A DNA stretch of 64,000 nucleotides. Origin: Campylobacter gracilis (GTDB taxonomy: Bacteria; Campylobacterota; Campylobacteria; Campylobacterales; Campylobacteraceae). Below the pieces are notes generated by a model. It saw nothing but the letters and a program-made list of their open reading frames with translations. It made no database searches and was not told the DNA's origin. Location of the stretch: the NCBI RefSeq assembly GCF_018374135.1, contig NZ_JAHAFS010000002.1, positions 62,001 through 126,000 on the forward strand, read 5' to 3'. Below are positions 29,246 through 39,320 of the stretch, one piece after another; positions within the stretch are counted from its first letter, which is position 1; every line of letters begins with the position of its first letter. The position numbers and the translations under genes are program-made.

Positions 29246-30967
29246 TTATCCTTTGCTGGGATCTACCCTATAGCAGCCAAGCTCCGCCCCTTTAGCGTCC
29301 ATCACGTGCACGGCGCAGGCTATGCAAGGATCGAATGAATGGATGCGGCGGATGATCTCTAGCGGTTTAGAAAGATCGGCAAGCTTAAGTCCGATCAAGC
29401 AGGATTCATAAGCGCCCATAGCGCCGTCTTTGTCCTTTGGCGTGGCGTTCCAAGTAGACGGCACGACCGCCTGCCAGTTTTTGATGACACCCTTTTCGAT
29501 CCTGCACCAGTGGCTAAGTGCGCCGCGTGGCACGTGACCGATATAGCGACCTTTGTACTCTTTGGAGTTATCGATTACGTATTTTGCGCATGTCTCGGTA
29601 TCGCCGCTTTTGATGTTTGCGATCAAATTTTCTAGCGCAATCAGTCCGTTGTCGGCTACGACTTTAGCCTCGATCATACGACACGCCGTTCGTCCAAGCG
29701 TCGAAAATACCGCCTCAAGCGGCAAGCCGGCGTCTTTTAGGAATTGATCCACGACCTTTACTACGCGCTCATTTTTCTTAGCGTAATTTACTATGATATT
29801 TGCAAGAGGTCCTACTTGAAGCGGTTTGCCGTCGTAGCGCGGAGCCTTGATCCAGGTGTATTTGCCCTGGGTATCGAGCACCCTCGTATGCGCTTCTTTG
29901 CCGTGCGCGTCGATGCTCTGTCCGTCCTGAAGACCCGTATAATTCGGCTCCTGTTCGCCGTCGTAAGGATGAAGCGGCGCATCGTTTTTATACCACGCAT
30001 GCGTTGCCTCCTCAGTAATCTTGTTCTCATCGAGCTCTAAAACCTTACTAATATCGCCGTCAAGGATCATGCCGCTTTGAAATAGCCATTCGTTCTTTGA
30101 AAGCTGAAATTCTTGATGAGTCCATAAATTTGCCACGCCGATATCGTTTAGCACGCTAGGCTCGTTGCCGTAAGCCTTCGCAGCCATTACGAGATCAGGA
30201 TAGTAGGCGCGATTTACAAAGTCTGCGACCTCTTTAAATTTAGACATATATTCGCCCAGTCTCGCAGGACTTAGGATATCCATTACGCAGGTGACGCCGC
30301 CTACGGTAAGGCTTTGCGGATGAGGCTGCTTCGCACCGAATATCGCCATCATCTGAGCCGCCGTGCGCTGAATGCGCAAACACTCAAGATAGTGCGAAAG
30401 AGCGATTAAATTTTGCTCCGGGCTAAGCTTATATGTAGGATGACCAAAGTAGGCATTGGCAAAAGGCCCCAAGGCGCCCTTTTTAACGAAAGCGCCTACG
30501 CGATCTTGTACCTCTTTTAGTTTATCCGCGCCGCACGCATAAGGGGTGTCGCAGTATTTAAACGCCTCCTCGCTTGCTTTTTTAGGATCGGCGCTAAGTG
30601 CGCTTACTACATCTACGAAATCAAGTCCGTGGAGTTGATAAAAATGTACCGGATGATCGTGCAAAAACAGCGCGTTAGCCATCAGCGTGCGCGTTAGCAA
30701 GGCATTTAGCGGCGGAGTGATACCGAGGGCGTTTTCTACCGCGACGATGCCCGCTTTGTAGTGCGAGAAGGTGCAGACGCCGCAAATTCTTTGCATAAAA
30801 AATCCCGCGTCGCGCGGATCTCTATTTTTTACTATGGTCTCAAGCCCGCGCCATAAAGTGGAGCTACTATAGGCTTCACGTACGACGTTTTCGTCGTCTA
30901 CTACGACCTCTATTCTTAAATGTCCCTCTATTCTGGTTATCGGATCTATTACGATTCTTTGCGACAT
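29246..30967 (-). CDS. hydB: Ni-Fe hydrogenase large subunit HydB
   Basis: 573-residue catalytic subunit of the periplasm-facing, membrane-bound uptake hydrogenase. The four nickel/iron cysteine ligands are in RICGVC (Cys62, Cys65) and DPCIACAVH (Cys548, Cys551). The 19 residues after His554 are the extension that HydD removes. Other signatures are VIDPITRIEGHLRIE at the N-terminus and RGALSHWCRIEKG in the second half. The enzyme oxidises H2 and feeds the respiratory chain, in this organism plausibly towards fumarate or other periplasmic acceptors. It starts two bases after the hydA stop. Confidence 0.98.
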   Translation of the reverse strand: MSQRIVIDPITRIEGHLRIEVVVDDENVVREAYSSSTLWRGLETIVKNRDPRDAGFFMQRICGVCTFSHYKAGIVAVENALGITPPLNALLTRTLMANALFLHDHPVHFYQLHGLDFVDVVSALSADPKKASEEAFKYCDTPYACGADKLKEVQDRVGAFVKKGALGPFANAYFGHPTYKLSPEQNLIALSHYLECLRIQRTAAQMMAIFGAKQPHPQSLTVGGVTCVMDILSPARLGEYMSKFKEVADFVNRAYYPDLVMAAKAYGNEPSVLNDIGVANLWTHQEFQLSKNEWLFQSGMILDGDISKVLELDENKITEEATHAWYKNDAPLHPYDGEQEPNYTGLQDGQSIDAHGKEAHTRVLDTQGKYTWIKAPRYDGKPLQVGPLANIIVNYAKKNERVVKVVDQFLKDAGLPLEAVFSTLGRTACRMIEAKVVADNGLIALENLIANIKSGDTETCAKYVIDNSKEYKGRYIGHVPRGALSHWCRIEKGVIKNWQAVVPSTWNATPKDKDGAMGAYESCLIGLKLADLSKPLEIIRRIHSFDPCIACAVHVMDAKGAELGCYRVDPSKG

Positions 30968-30969
30968 GA

Positions 30970-32115
30970 TTATTCCCCTTTATCTTTCTTAAATGACGCA
31001 ATCGCGGCGTGTGCCGCTACCGCGACACCCGTGATCGCTAAAATTCCGACACCTATCTTATCTGCGGTAGCATCAGCGCCGAGCCCGCCAAAAACGCTTT
31101 CGTAAAGGCGATCCGCCAAAGGCTCCTCAAAAGGTCCCATATGATCCCAAAAATCAGGCTCCGAGCAGCCTATGCAGCCGTGACCCGCTTGTACCGGCCA
31201 GCTAGTATGGGAGTTGAAACGCTCGCGCGAGCAGTTATTGAATGTATAAGGACCCTTGCAGCCTACTTTATAAAGGCAGTATCCGTCCTTCGCGCCCGCA
31301 TCGCCGAAGCTTTCTACAAACTCGCCCGCATCAAAATGTCCGCGGCGCTCGCATAGATCATGTATTCGCAGCCCGTAAGCCCATTTCGGTCGGTTATAAA
31401 CATCTAGGCTCGGAAGCGTGCCGAAAAGGATAAAATTTAGCACGTTGCCGACGATGTTTTTTTCGCTAGGCGGGCAGCCCGGGACGTTAATAACGGGTTT
31501 GTTTATGATTTTGTCCAAACCTACGGAGCCGGTCGGATTCGGAGCTGCGGCTTGGATACCGCCGAAGCTCGAACAGGTGCCGATCGCAAATATTGCCGCA
31601 GCGCCTTCGGCCGCGTGCTTGCAGTGCTGAGCTCCGCTTTTGCCCTCAGGACCCACGGTTAGGAAAAATTCATTCTCGCCGCTTGGAATTCCGCCTTCGA
31701 CCATTAAGATATAGCGCCCCTTGTATTTTTCGATCGCGCTCTCTAAATTTTCCTCGGCTTGCCAGCCTGCGGCAGCCATTATCGTCTCGTGGTATTCGAG
31801 GCTGATGTAGTCGAATATTAGGCTGTCGATGCTAGGCGTCTCGGTGCGCAGCAAGCTCTCGCTACAGCCCGTGCACTCCGCCATATGAAGCCAGATCACC
31901 GGCAGGCGATCCGCAAGTTCCGCAGCTCGCGCCACGCTCGGTGCAAATGCGGCCGGAAGCCCAAGCATTGCAGTCATCGCTCCACTCCATTTCATAAAAT
32001 CGCGACGCGAAAAACCTTTGTTCTTAAGCCTTTCTTGTATGCTTTCATCCGCTTTTATTCGCGGCAAACGCTCAACGGCATCAAGTCTAGCCGAAATTTG
32101 AGCCAAATCAACCAT
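30970..32115 (-). CDS. hydA: Ni-Fe hydrogenase small subunit HydA
   Basis: 381-residue iron-sulfur subunit. A long N-region with the twin-arginine motif SRRDFMKW at about 36-43 and the hydrophobic stretch to ARAA directs the folded HydAB dimer through Tat. Cluster ligands include ECTGCSES (Cys81, Cys84), GTCSSFGG, GCPPSEKN and the C-terminal CKGPYTFNNC ... GCIGCSEPDFWD. A C-terminal membrane helix (IGVGILAITGVAVAAHAAI) anchors the protein beside HydC. The ATG follows a strong AGGAGGAC. This is the first gene of hydABCDE, and a TAGAAT box lies about 45 bases upstream. Confidence 0.97.
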   Translation of the reverse strand: MVDLAQISARLDAVERLPRIKADESIQERLKNKGFSRRDFMKWSGAMTAMLGLPAAFAPSVARAAELADRLPVIWLHMAECTGCSESLLRTETPSIDSLIFDYISLEYHETIMAAAGWQAEENLESAIEKYKGRYILMVEGGIPSGENEFFLTVGPEGKSGAQHCKHAAEGAAAIFAIGTCSSFGGIQAAAPNPTGSVGLDKIINKPVINVPGCPPSEKNIVGNVLNFILFGTLPSLDVYNRPKWAYGLRIHDLCERRGHFDAGEFVESFGDAGAKDGYCLYKVGCKGPYTFNNCSRERFNSHTSWPVQAGHGCIGCSEPDFWDHMGPFEEPLADRLYESVFGGLGADATADKIGVGILAITGVAVAAHAAIASFKKDKGE

Positions 32116-32405
32116 AATGTCCTCCTGAAATTTAGGATATTTTTAAATGACATTCTATCAAAATTTAGAATTCATGCACCTTAAATTTCGTTAGATTTAA
32201 TTAAAATTTTATATTTATTCATCGTCTAGCAGGTTTTAAATTTAAAAATAAAAGGCGGATTAAAATTTAGCGCGGCGGGCGAAACTTTAAATTACGACGG
32301 AGAAAGCATTAAATTTTATGAAGCGTTAAAATTTACGAAGCAGTGAAATTTTATCAAGAATTTTATAGCGGCTAAAAGTATTTTAGGATAAAGCAGGTGT
32401 AGGTT
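32116..32405. promoter_or_regulatory. hydA upstream region
   Basis: The gene-free region between mfrE and hydA totals about 425 bases. Near hydA the minus strand reads GATAGAATGT, a plausible -10 box (TAGAAT, about 32156-32161), without a good -35. No NikR or other operator is certain. The distal part contains the nested hairpin listed separately. Confidence 0.4.
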
Positions 32406-32476
32406 GGATGATTTTGTGTGATACTAGCAGGCGCACTGTTTGTGCGCCGCAGCGAAATATTTTTGCAAAATCATCC
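32406..32476. repeat. Nested inverted repeat between mfrE and hydA
   Basis: GGATGATTTTG (32406-32416) pairs perfectly with CAAAATCATCC (32466-32476). Between them GGCGCAC/GTGCGCC (32430-32436 and 32442-32448) forms an inner stem with a five-base loop. It starts 64 bases beyond the mfrE stop. It may be a terminator, a small structured RNA or a short mobile or repeat element. Confidence 0.6.
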
Positions 32477-32540
32477 GTTAAATTTTAGAAAATTTCCAAA
32501 GATCAGCTTACCAATCTCGTTGCATCTTGGATATTGATGT

Positions 32541-33359
32541 TTACCCGAGCTGCTCGTTACTTAGCCCAAGTGCAAGGCCTACCAGCTGAGATAGGTGGAT
32601 GATCGGCTTTCTTGCCTTGGAGTTCATCGCTTCTTGGTATCGCTCCTGATAGATATCTAGCTGCATCTGACATAGCGGACAAGGAGTAACTACGACGTCC
32701 GCTCCATGCTCGGTAGCGTCATTTACGATCTCGCTTGACATTTTAGATACCGATTTTACCGCTGGATAGCTAGCGTGAAAGCCGCAGCAATCAAGGCGTT
32801 TTTCAAAAGGCACTATCTGAGCACCAAGTGCGCTAACTACCGCTTCAAAGCTTTTCGGATTGGTCGAGCTTTCTTTCTTAAGCTCGCGCTCCGGTCTTAA
32901 TGAGTGACAGCCGTAAAATAGCGCTACTTTTAAATTTGTTAGCGGTCTTATGACTTTAGCTTTTAATGTATCTAAGCTTTGATATAGCACCCAAAGCAGA
33001 CTCGTTATCTCGGTGCTTCCCTGATACTGCATACCGCCCTCTTTTAAAAAGGTATTGATATAGCTTTTAGCACCCTTATCTAAAGTAAGTTTAGCCTTGG
33101 TTAGAGTTAGCATACAGGTGGAGCAGGTAGTTAGCAGAGGCATATTCATACCCTCGGCTAGCGCGATGTTTCTGGCATTGGCTACCAAGCTTGCCATAGG
33201 ATCGACGCATTGAGCTTGGCTAGCCCCGCAACAGCTCCAGCCTTTTATCTCGTGAAGTTTAATACCCAGCACCAGAGCGATCGCTTCAAGTGAAATTTTA
33301 GATTCCTTTGCGGCTTGACTTAAAACGCAACCCGGGAAAAATGCAAATTCGTTATTCAT
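32541..33359 (-). CDS. mfrE: Methylmenaquinol:fumarate reductase subunit E (heterodisulfide-reductase-B type)
   Basis: 272 residues with the two CCG domains of the HdrB/SdhE family: WSCCGASQAQC near residue 61 and LDCCGFHASYP near 181, with further cysteines (CSTCML, YGCHS, CPLCQM). In Wolinella MfrABE (annotated SdhABE/SdhABC in Campylobacter jejuni) this subunit links the flavoprotein and iron-sulfur subunits to the methylmenaquinol pool. It is the last gene of mfrA-mfrB-mfrE, ten bases after mfrB, and intact. Confidence 0.88.
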   Translation of the reverse strand: MNNEFAFFPGCVLSQAAKESKISLEAIALVLGIKLHEIKGWSCCGASQAQCVDPMASLVANARNIALAEGMNMPLLTTCSTCMLTLTKAKLTLDKGAKSYINTFLKEGGMQYQGSTEITSLLWVLYQSLDTLKAKVIRPLTNLKVALFYGCHSLRPERELKKESSTNPKSFEAVVSALGAQIVPFEKRLDCCGFHASYPAVKSVSKMSSEIVNDATEHGADVVVTPCPLCQMQLDIYQERYQEAMNSKARKPIIHLSQLVGLALGLSNEQLG

Positions 33360-33369
33360 CCTCTCCTCC

Positions 33370-34344
33370 TTATTCTATCTCGCCGCTAGCTTGAGCCTTG
33401 CGTGCGGCCTCTATCATCTTAACGAGCTGCGCATGTCCCTCGATCTCCTCGCCTCCGAATACGTGCAAAGGATTCATCTTGCCCGCAGCCATTAAATTTG
33501 CCGCTACGTTCATCTTGCCCATATTTGCAAATACGCCTTCGCTTCTTAAAGCAAGCTTGATCTCGTTTAGCCTTCCGCTTCCCTCTACGATATCTAGTAG
33601 GAACGCCTCGGCATGTCCCGGACCGCTTCCTGCGGTTAAGCCCTTTTTCATCGCTAGGGCGCGAAGTGCGGTGATATCGCTTTGAGCGCTTATATCTTTA
33701 GGGCAGCGATCGGCGCACTCTTGGCAGTGCACGCATAGCCATAATCCGTTTAGCACCGCAGGCTTTAGATGAGGCATAGCGTCCCTGCTTCTTGAATCAA
33801 ACGCAGCGCGGTTAGCATGCGTAAAAACAAAAGGCTGCATATAATCGCTCGCATCGGCTCCAAGCTTATTGCATTCGCTAGCGCAGCAGCCGCAAAGTAT
33901 GCAATCCCACTGCTTTTTGACGCGCTCCATCTGCTCCGGACTTTGCTTACAGCCCTTATCGGCGCTAAATTCTTTCTTAGGCGTAATGGTCGGTTTGATC
34001 TTTCTTAAATTCTCGATACTAGGCTCCCAGTCCACCACTAGATCCGAAATCACTCGGAAATTATTTAGCGGAGAGATCGTAAAGCTATCCGGGTTTTCAT
34101 ACTCCGCAAGCAAAGCCTCCATCTTGGTATCGCAGGCAAGATATGAGTGCCCGTTTACCCTCACGGCACAGGCTCTGCATATCGCCATACGGCACGCTGC
34201 GGTAAAATTTAAAGTGATGTCTAAATTTTGCTTAATAAATTGCAAAACTCCAAGCAGGGTCTTTCCTTTGATCTGCTCCAAACTTAACTCGTAGGCTTGC
34301 TTATAATTTTTGCTTCCGTCGAAGCGGTCTATGATAAATTTCAT
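33370..34344 (-). CDS. mfrB: Methylmenaquinol:fumarate reductase iron-sulfur subunit
   Basis: 324-residue electron-transfer subunit of the SdhB/FrdB superfamily. The N-terminal [2Fe-2S] domain holds CRMAICRACAVRVNG and LACDTK (residues about 51-75). The C-terminal ferredoxin domain holds CILCGCCASECN near 152 and CVHCQECADRCPKDI near 210, supplying ligands for [4Fe-4S] and [3Fe-4S] clusters. It lies 40 bases after the true end of mfrA and ten bases before mfrE. The frame is intact although mfrA upstream is broken. Confidence 0.92.
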   Translation of the reverse strand: MKFIIDRFDGSKNYKQAYELSLEQIKGKTLLGVLQFIKQNLDITLNFTAACRMAICRACAVRVNGHSYLACDTKMEALLAEYENPDSFTISPLNNFRVISDLVVDWEPSIENLRKIKPTITPKKEFSADKGCKQSPEQMERVKKQWDCILCGCCASECNKLGADASDYMQPFVFTHANRAAFDSRSRDAMPHLKPAVLNGLWLCVHCQECADRCPKDISAQSDITALRALAMKKGLTAGSGPGHAEAFLLDIVEGSGRLNEIKLALRSEGVFANMGKMNVAANLMAAGKMNPLHVFGGEEIEGHAQLVKMIEAARKAQASGEIE

Positions 34345-34384
34345 TGAGGTTTCCTTCCGTCAAAATTTTTAACTGCACTTTGCA

Positions 34385-36239
34385 TTAGTATTTCCTCTCC
34401 TCTACTGGAAATTCCGTAATAACGACATCCTTATAGTGATAGTAGGCTCATCGCCATTTAGTCTTACTAGCGTATGCTTTAAGAAATTTACGTCATCTCG
34501 TTTCGGATAGTCTTCGCGAGTGTGAGCGCCGCGGCTCTCTTTGCGATTTAGGGCGCCGGCGCAAGCGTAACGAGCCAAAAGGATTAAATTTCCAAGCTCC
34601 AAATAATCGATCAAAGCCGTATTGAAGGCTAAATTTGGATTTGCTATTTTCATCTCGGCGTGACGAGCTTGGATCTGCTTTAGCGTCTCGTTTAGTGCTT
34701 CCAATTTTTTGCCGGTTCTAAGATGCCCATATTGTCCCAGTTTTGTCTACCGAACTCCTCTCTTAAAGAGTAGAGCTTGTTCGGTTCGCCGCTACCGCTA
34801 ACGATCTCCTTTATCATGACCTGCCATTTTTGCGCGAGCTCGCTCGCTCTTTTGCCTGAGCCGAAAGCTGCGCGAGAAGCCGCGTAATCTCCCGCCCCCT
34901 CGCCTGCCAGCTTACCGGTAACGGCGGCGTCGGTCAAAGAATTCCCGCCCAAGCGATTCGCACCGTGGATCGATGCGCATGAAGTTTCACCTGCGGCGTA
35001 AAGCCCCGGCATCTCAGTGCTCATATCGTCAAATTTAACCACATCTATGCCGCCCATCGAATAATGCGCAGTCGGACGAATTTTAACAGGCTCTTTTACC
35101 AAATCCATATTTTCAAAAAGCATAGCCACGTGGCGGATCTGCGGTAGTCCGCTCATAATCTTCTCCTCGCCTAAGTGAGTTACGTCTAAAAGTACGTATG
35201 ATCCCATACCCTCACCAAAACCGCGTCCTTCGCGAATTTCTGTCTCTATCGAGCGCGAAACTATATCGCGCGGCGCAAGCTCCATCTTTTTGGAGTATCT
35301 ACTCATAAAGCGCTCGCCTTTGTTGTTGATAAGCTTGCCGCCAAGACCGCGTGCAGCCTCTGTAATGAGCGCGCCGCCGTTGCGAACTCCCGTAGGATGG
35401 AATTGAAGCATTTCAGGATCTTTAAATGCAAGCCCGGCGCGAAGTGCTGCCGCGATACCGTCGCCGGTAGCATTAAATGGCGTGGAGGTGCGGTTAAAAA
35501 ATAGTCTCGTATATCCGCCGCTAGCAAGCACGACCGCCTTAGCTAAAATCGGCACTACATCGCCCGTGCGGATATTTAAAAGCACGACGCCCTAGCAAGT
35601 ATCGCCGTCGGTGCTAAGATCTAGCAGATAGTGATCTAAAAGAAATTTTACTCCGCCGCTGATCGCTTCATCTAAACAAGCATGCATCATCGCATGCCCC
35701 GTCTTATCCGCGGCGTAATTACAGCGTTCAAATTTCGCTCCGCCCGCAAATCTTGCCGCTACATCGCCGCCGTCTTTTCTCGAAAACGGCATGCCGGCGT
35801 AATCCAACTCATGGATCGCCTCGGTAGCTTTTTCGACAAATTTAGCAATGACATCTTGATCGCCCAAAAAGTCGCTTCCCTTTACGGTATCGTAAGCGTG
35901 AAGCTTGTGGCTATCGCCATGCTCGAAATCTATAACGCCGTTGATACCGCCTTCTGCCATACAGGTGGCGTTGCGCGAAGGCATGCCTTTGTTTACGACC
36001 ACGACGCCCAAGTTCGGATGTTTCTTGCGCACCGCCACGGCTGCACGCAAACCCGCGCCTCCCGAGCCGATGATAAGTACATCGATGCTAGGAAGCCCGT
36101 TTTCGTTGCCGAAATTTTTAATAGGCTCGCCGCCTGCATCGCGTCTTATCTCATCGCCGCAGCCGCTAAGACTAAGCGCGCCGACGCCGATACAGGCGGA
36201 TTTTAAGAAATCGCGTCTGTTGAAATTTGATTCACTCAT
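34385..36239 (-). pseudogene. mfrA: Methylmenaquinol:fumarate reductase flavoprotein MfrA, with three lesions
   Basis: Flavoprotein that reduces fumarate in the periplasm. It starts MSESNFNRRDFLKS (ATG 36239, after GGAGAGGAAA) with a Tat signal. The FAD-binding block VLIIGSGGAGLRAAVAVRK, HYSMGGIDV and ANRLGGNSLTDA are all present. Three lesions break it: an in-frame TAG at 35592-35594 (GDTC-stop-GVVLLN), a missing base near 34720 (NMGIL continues as RTGKKLEALNETL in the next frame), and another near 34431. After the last, VVITEFPVEERKY resumes and ends at 34385. Both frame losses are one A short of the expected A run. Otherwise the protein is full length (about 618 residues) and well conserved, so decay is recent or the lesions are sequence errors. 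Confidence 0.88.
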
Positions 36240-36384
36240 TTTCCTCTCCATTTGAGAAATTCTTAGCTTAAGTTTAAGGTTCTAAACTAAAAGCGTAGTT
36301 TTATTTAGTTTCATTTTTAACATAAGTCAAATATTATTTAGTGTATCATTTCATAAGAATTAAATTATCAATTGGAGGGGCTAA

Positions 36385-37289
36385 ATGAATTTGCATCGCA
36401 TGGAGCTAGTATTAAAAGTAGCAGAATTCTGCAGCTTTACTAAAGCTGCTGAAGCACTTAAAATCCCGCAACCGTCGCTATCGCAGAGCATTTTATCGCT
36501 GGAGCGCGAGCTTGGAACGCAGCTTTTTAACCGCACGAGTAATCCCATTTCGCTTACGCGCGCAGGAAAAATTTACGCTAGTAAAGCCAAAGTCATTTTT
36601 GACGCCATAAACGACCTAAAAAGCGATATTTCTGAAATAAGCGGTATAAAAAACAATAAAATTCGCATCGGCTTTTCGCAAAACGGCTATAATCTACTGC
36701 CGTCGCTACTGCCGATGTTTTGCAAGAAATTTAAGGATTCTGATTTGCAAATTACACAATTTTCTTCTGCGCTTAGCATTCGTGAAATGCTACTTCAGGG
36801 TGATCTTGATGTCGGTATGCTGATACTGCCCATCGATATGAGAGGGCTTGATGGGGTCAAAATTCTAACACAAAAAACCTATGTCGCTCTAAGTTCCACC
36901 CATCCGCTCTCGCTTGAGTTTAAAAACGAATCTGTTCCCAAAATTGACATTTCGCGCTTAAAAGAGGAAAGATTCATCCTGCCTAATCAAAGCCTAAGGA
37001 GCGCCGAGCAGATAGATGCATTTTTGCCGCCGCAGGCCTTGCGCCGAAAGTGCTATGCCGCACAGAGACCTTTGATATCGCCAATGCTATCGTCGCAAGC
37101 GGCGCAGGAGCCTGCTTTAGCATACCGCAGATGATAAAAGAAGATAAGGCAAGCAGGATAAAGCTCTTTGATGTAGGCGCGCTTGAGCTCGATAAAACGC
37201 TGATAATCACCTACAAAAAAGGCAAACGGCTAAACCATCTAGCGCAGGCATTTATCAAAACTGCACGTAAAATTTCTAATGAAATTTAA
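36385..37289 (+). pseudogene. LysR-family transcriptional regulator, single frameshift
   Basis: The N-terminal winged helix (MELVLKVAEFCSFTKAAEAL ... QPSLSQSILSLERELGTQLF) and most of the effector domain are intact from the ATG at 36385, which follows GGAGGGG. After SAEQIDAF the frame breaks at a five-T run (37021-37025). With one more T the sequence continues AAAGLAPKVLCRTETFDIAN, then GAGACFSIPQMIKED, to the stop at 37289, giving about 300 residues, normal for the family. It is divergent from mfrABE with about 145 bases between, the standard arrangement for a LysR regulator and its target operon. Regulator and target therefore both carry small lesions. Confidence 0.88.
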
Positions 37290-37484
37290 AATTCATATCA
37301 TAGCTCGCAACGATAAATGAGAGATTGAGATTTTGTAGCACTTTGCCTCTGCATTAGCTTTTGCATAAAAAATTTTAGAGCAGATTTTGCTCAAGTTTAA
37401 ATAAAATTTCAAACTAAGCTTAAATTAGAATTTTGCCAATAGAATTTTTGCTGCTAAAATTTCACTCACAATTTATGACGAAAT

Positions 37485-39140
37485 TTAGTGCGAAATTCTA
37501 TTTTTCACTCCATTTAAAATATCCAAATCCTTGTTATACACCTTAGTATCTACTTCAAAAATTCCAAGCAGCGTGTGGAAAAGATTATCGTGCGAAAAAG
37601 CGTCGTCCTTATGCGATTTAAGCGCGCCTAGATCGTATCTTTCGCGCATTTTTCCCTCACCTAGCCAAACAATAGCGCCGATATGTTTTTGCGCCTCTGG
37701 AGCGAAAAGATAGGGCATGCCGTGCAGATAAACGCCGCCCTCGCCGAGACTCTCGCCGTGATCGCTCATATAGATCATCGCCGTTTCGTGCGTCTTAGAA
37801 TACGGCTTTAAAAATTCTATAACCTTGCTTAAAAAATGATCCGTGTATAAAATCGCGTTATCGTAGGCATTTGAAATTTCTTGCTGCGAGCAGTTTTCAA
37901 GCTCGTTATCGCGGCAAACGGGGCTAAATTTTTCAAATTCTTTCTTATAGCGTTTGAAATACGCAGGCCCGTGATTGCCCATCTGATGTAGCACGATTAA
38001 TACGTCTTTGCCCGCGTTTTCGGCGACAAATTTATCAAGCCCTGCAAGCATCCCCTCATCCCTGCACTCCACATCGCAGATCGGATTATTTTGCGGAATT
38101 TTAAAATCCTGATATTTCACGCGCAGCGCCACACCTTTGGAATCGGAATTGTTATCGCGCCATAAAATCGCCATGTCATCAGCGCGGCTTAGTATGTCCA
38201 ATACGTTTTGCTCCTCTGCGGCCTTTTCGACGCTAAATTCATCGCGATTTAGCAGCGAAAACATGCACGGCACGCTTTGCGCCGTCGAAGTGCCGCAAGA
38301 ATGGGTATTGCTTAGGCTTACGACACCCTGCTCTTTGGCTAGTAGCGGATTAGTATCCCGCTCGTAGCCGTTTAGCGAAAACCTATCCGCTCTCGCCGCT
38401 TCGCCCACGACTACGACGACGAGCTTTTTTGGGCTTGTAGAATTGCAATCGATATGCGCGTCCGTAGCGATTTGCATCAGAGGCTGCGAGCCCTGCTTTT
38501 TAGATTTTGCGGCAAATTTAACGCCGCTGTAGATCCAATATCCGGGATTTGCGTAGCTGCGTAAAATTTTATGCTCTCTGAAAAACGACGCGTAGTATTT
38601 GCTAAATCCAAAAAGCAGCGCCGCAATGATTATTATGCAAATGCCCGCTGTTTTGAGCTTAGCTAAAATTTCAAATTTAAGCGGGCGGTAGCTAACGCGT
38701 GCGCGAGCAATCAGCACGCAGGGTAAGACGCCCAGCACCAGCACGTAAATCACCAGTCGCAGACTGAAAAGATCCGCGGACTCGGCAAAATTCGTCTGGG
38801 CTGCGTTACGGATCATCTCCGAATCGATTACGACGTTATAGCTATCCATGAAATACGCCGTAAACGACGAAATAAAAAAGCAGATCATCAAAATCGGCTT
38901 GGTCGTATAACGCGAGCTAAAAATCGTAAAAAATAGCGTCAAAAAAGCGATCAAAGCCGCCACGTCGCAGACAAAATAGATAAAATTTAGCCCCGAGATT
39001 CCGTAGGCATTTATGATATTTTTGAAAAACGAGAAGTTAAAAAACACCACAAAAGCAAGCGAGCTTAGAAAAATAAGCTTCTGCTGCGACGGATTTTTAA
39101 AAAAGCTAGGCACAAAGCGTTCCTTGAGATAAAATTTCAA
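37485..39140 (-). CDS. eptC: EptA/EptC-type phosphoethanolamine transferase
   Basis: 551-residue inner-membrane enzyme with a periplasmic sulfatase-fold domain. Five hydrophobic segments lie in the first about 190 residues (near 23-40, 50-75, 80-98, 125-145, 165-185). The catalytic domain shows VVVVGEAARADRFSLNGY (metal-binding Glu), SCGTSTAQSVPCMFS (nucleophilic Thr), VLIVLHQMGNHGPAYFKRY and MSDHGESLGEGGVYLHG. The family adds phosphoethanolamine from phosphatidylethanolamine to lipid A, and in C. jejuni EptC also modifies the flagellar rod protein and glycans, with effects on polymyxin resistance and motility. The symbol follows the Campylobacter usage and is an inference from family. Confidence 0.9.
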   Translation of the reverse strand: MKFYLKERFVPSFFKNPSQQKLIFLSSLAFVVFFNFSFFKNIINAYGISGLNFIYFVCDVAALIAFLTLFFTIFSSRYTTKPILMICFFISSFTAYFMDSYNVVIDSEMIRNAAQTNFAESADLFSLRLVIYVLVLGVLPCVLIARARVSYRPLKFEILAKLKTAGICIIIIAALLFGFSKYYASFFREHKILRSYANPGYWIYSGVKFAAKSKKQGSQPLMQIATDAHIDCNSTSPKKLVVVVVGEAARADRFSLNGYERDTNPLLAKEQGVVSLSNTHSCGTSTAQSVPCMFSLLNRDEFSVEKAAEEQNVLDILSRADDMAILWRDNNSDSKGVALRVKYQDFKIPQNNPICDVECRDEGMLAGLDKFVAENAGKDVLIVLHQMGNHGPAYFKRYKKEFEKFSPVCRDNELENCSQQEISNAYDNAILYTDHFLSKVIEFLKPYSKTHETAMIYMSDHGESLGEGGVYLHGMPYLFAPEAQKHIGAIVWLGEGKMRERYDLGALKSHKDDAFSHDNLFHTLLGIFEVDTKVYNKDLDILNGVKNRISH

Positions 39141-39320
39141 GTTGAAATTTTACGGCGTTTTGGTAAATGCTCGGAAATTCCGCACTTCGTATCTCGCAAA
39201 TCGCAGCAAAATTTTTGTGAAATTTTAAAATTCCGCGCGTATTCATCTTAGCTTCATCTTGGAATTTTAAAATTGCGCCATCCAAAATAAAATTTGGAAA
39301 TAAAATTAAAAGGATTAAAG

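Noticed and set aside
35592..35594. Recoding of the in-frame TAG in mfrA (pyrrolysine or readthrough)
   Set aside because: No pyrrolysine machinery is known in this group, and two further frameshifts in the same gene favour simple lesions or errors.
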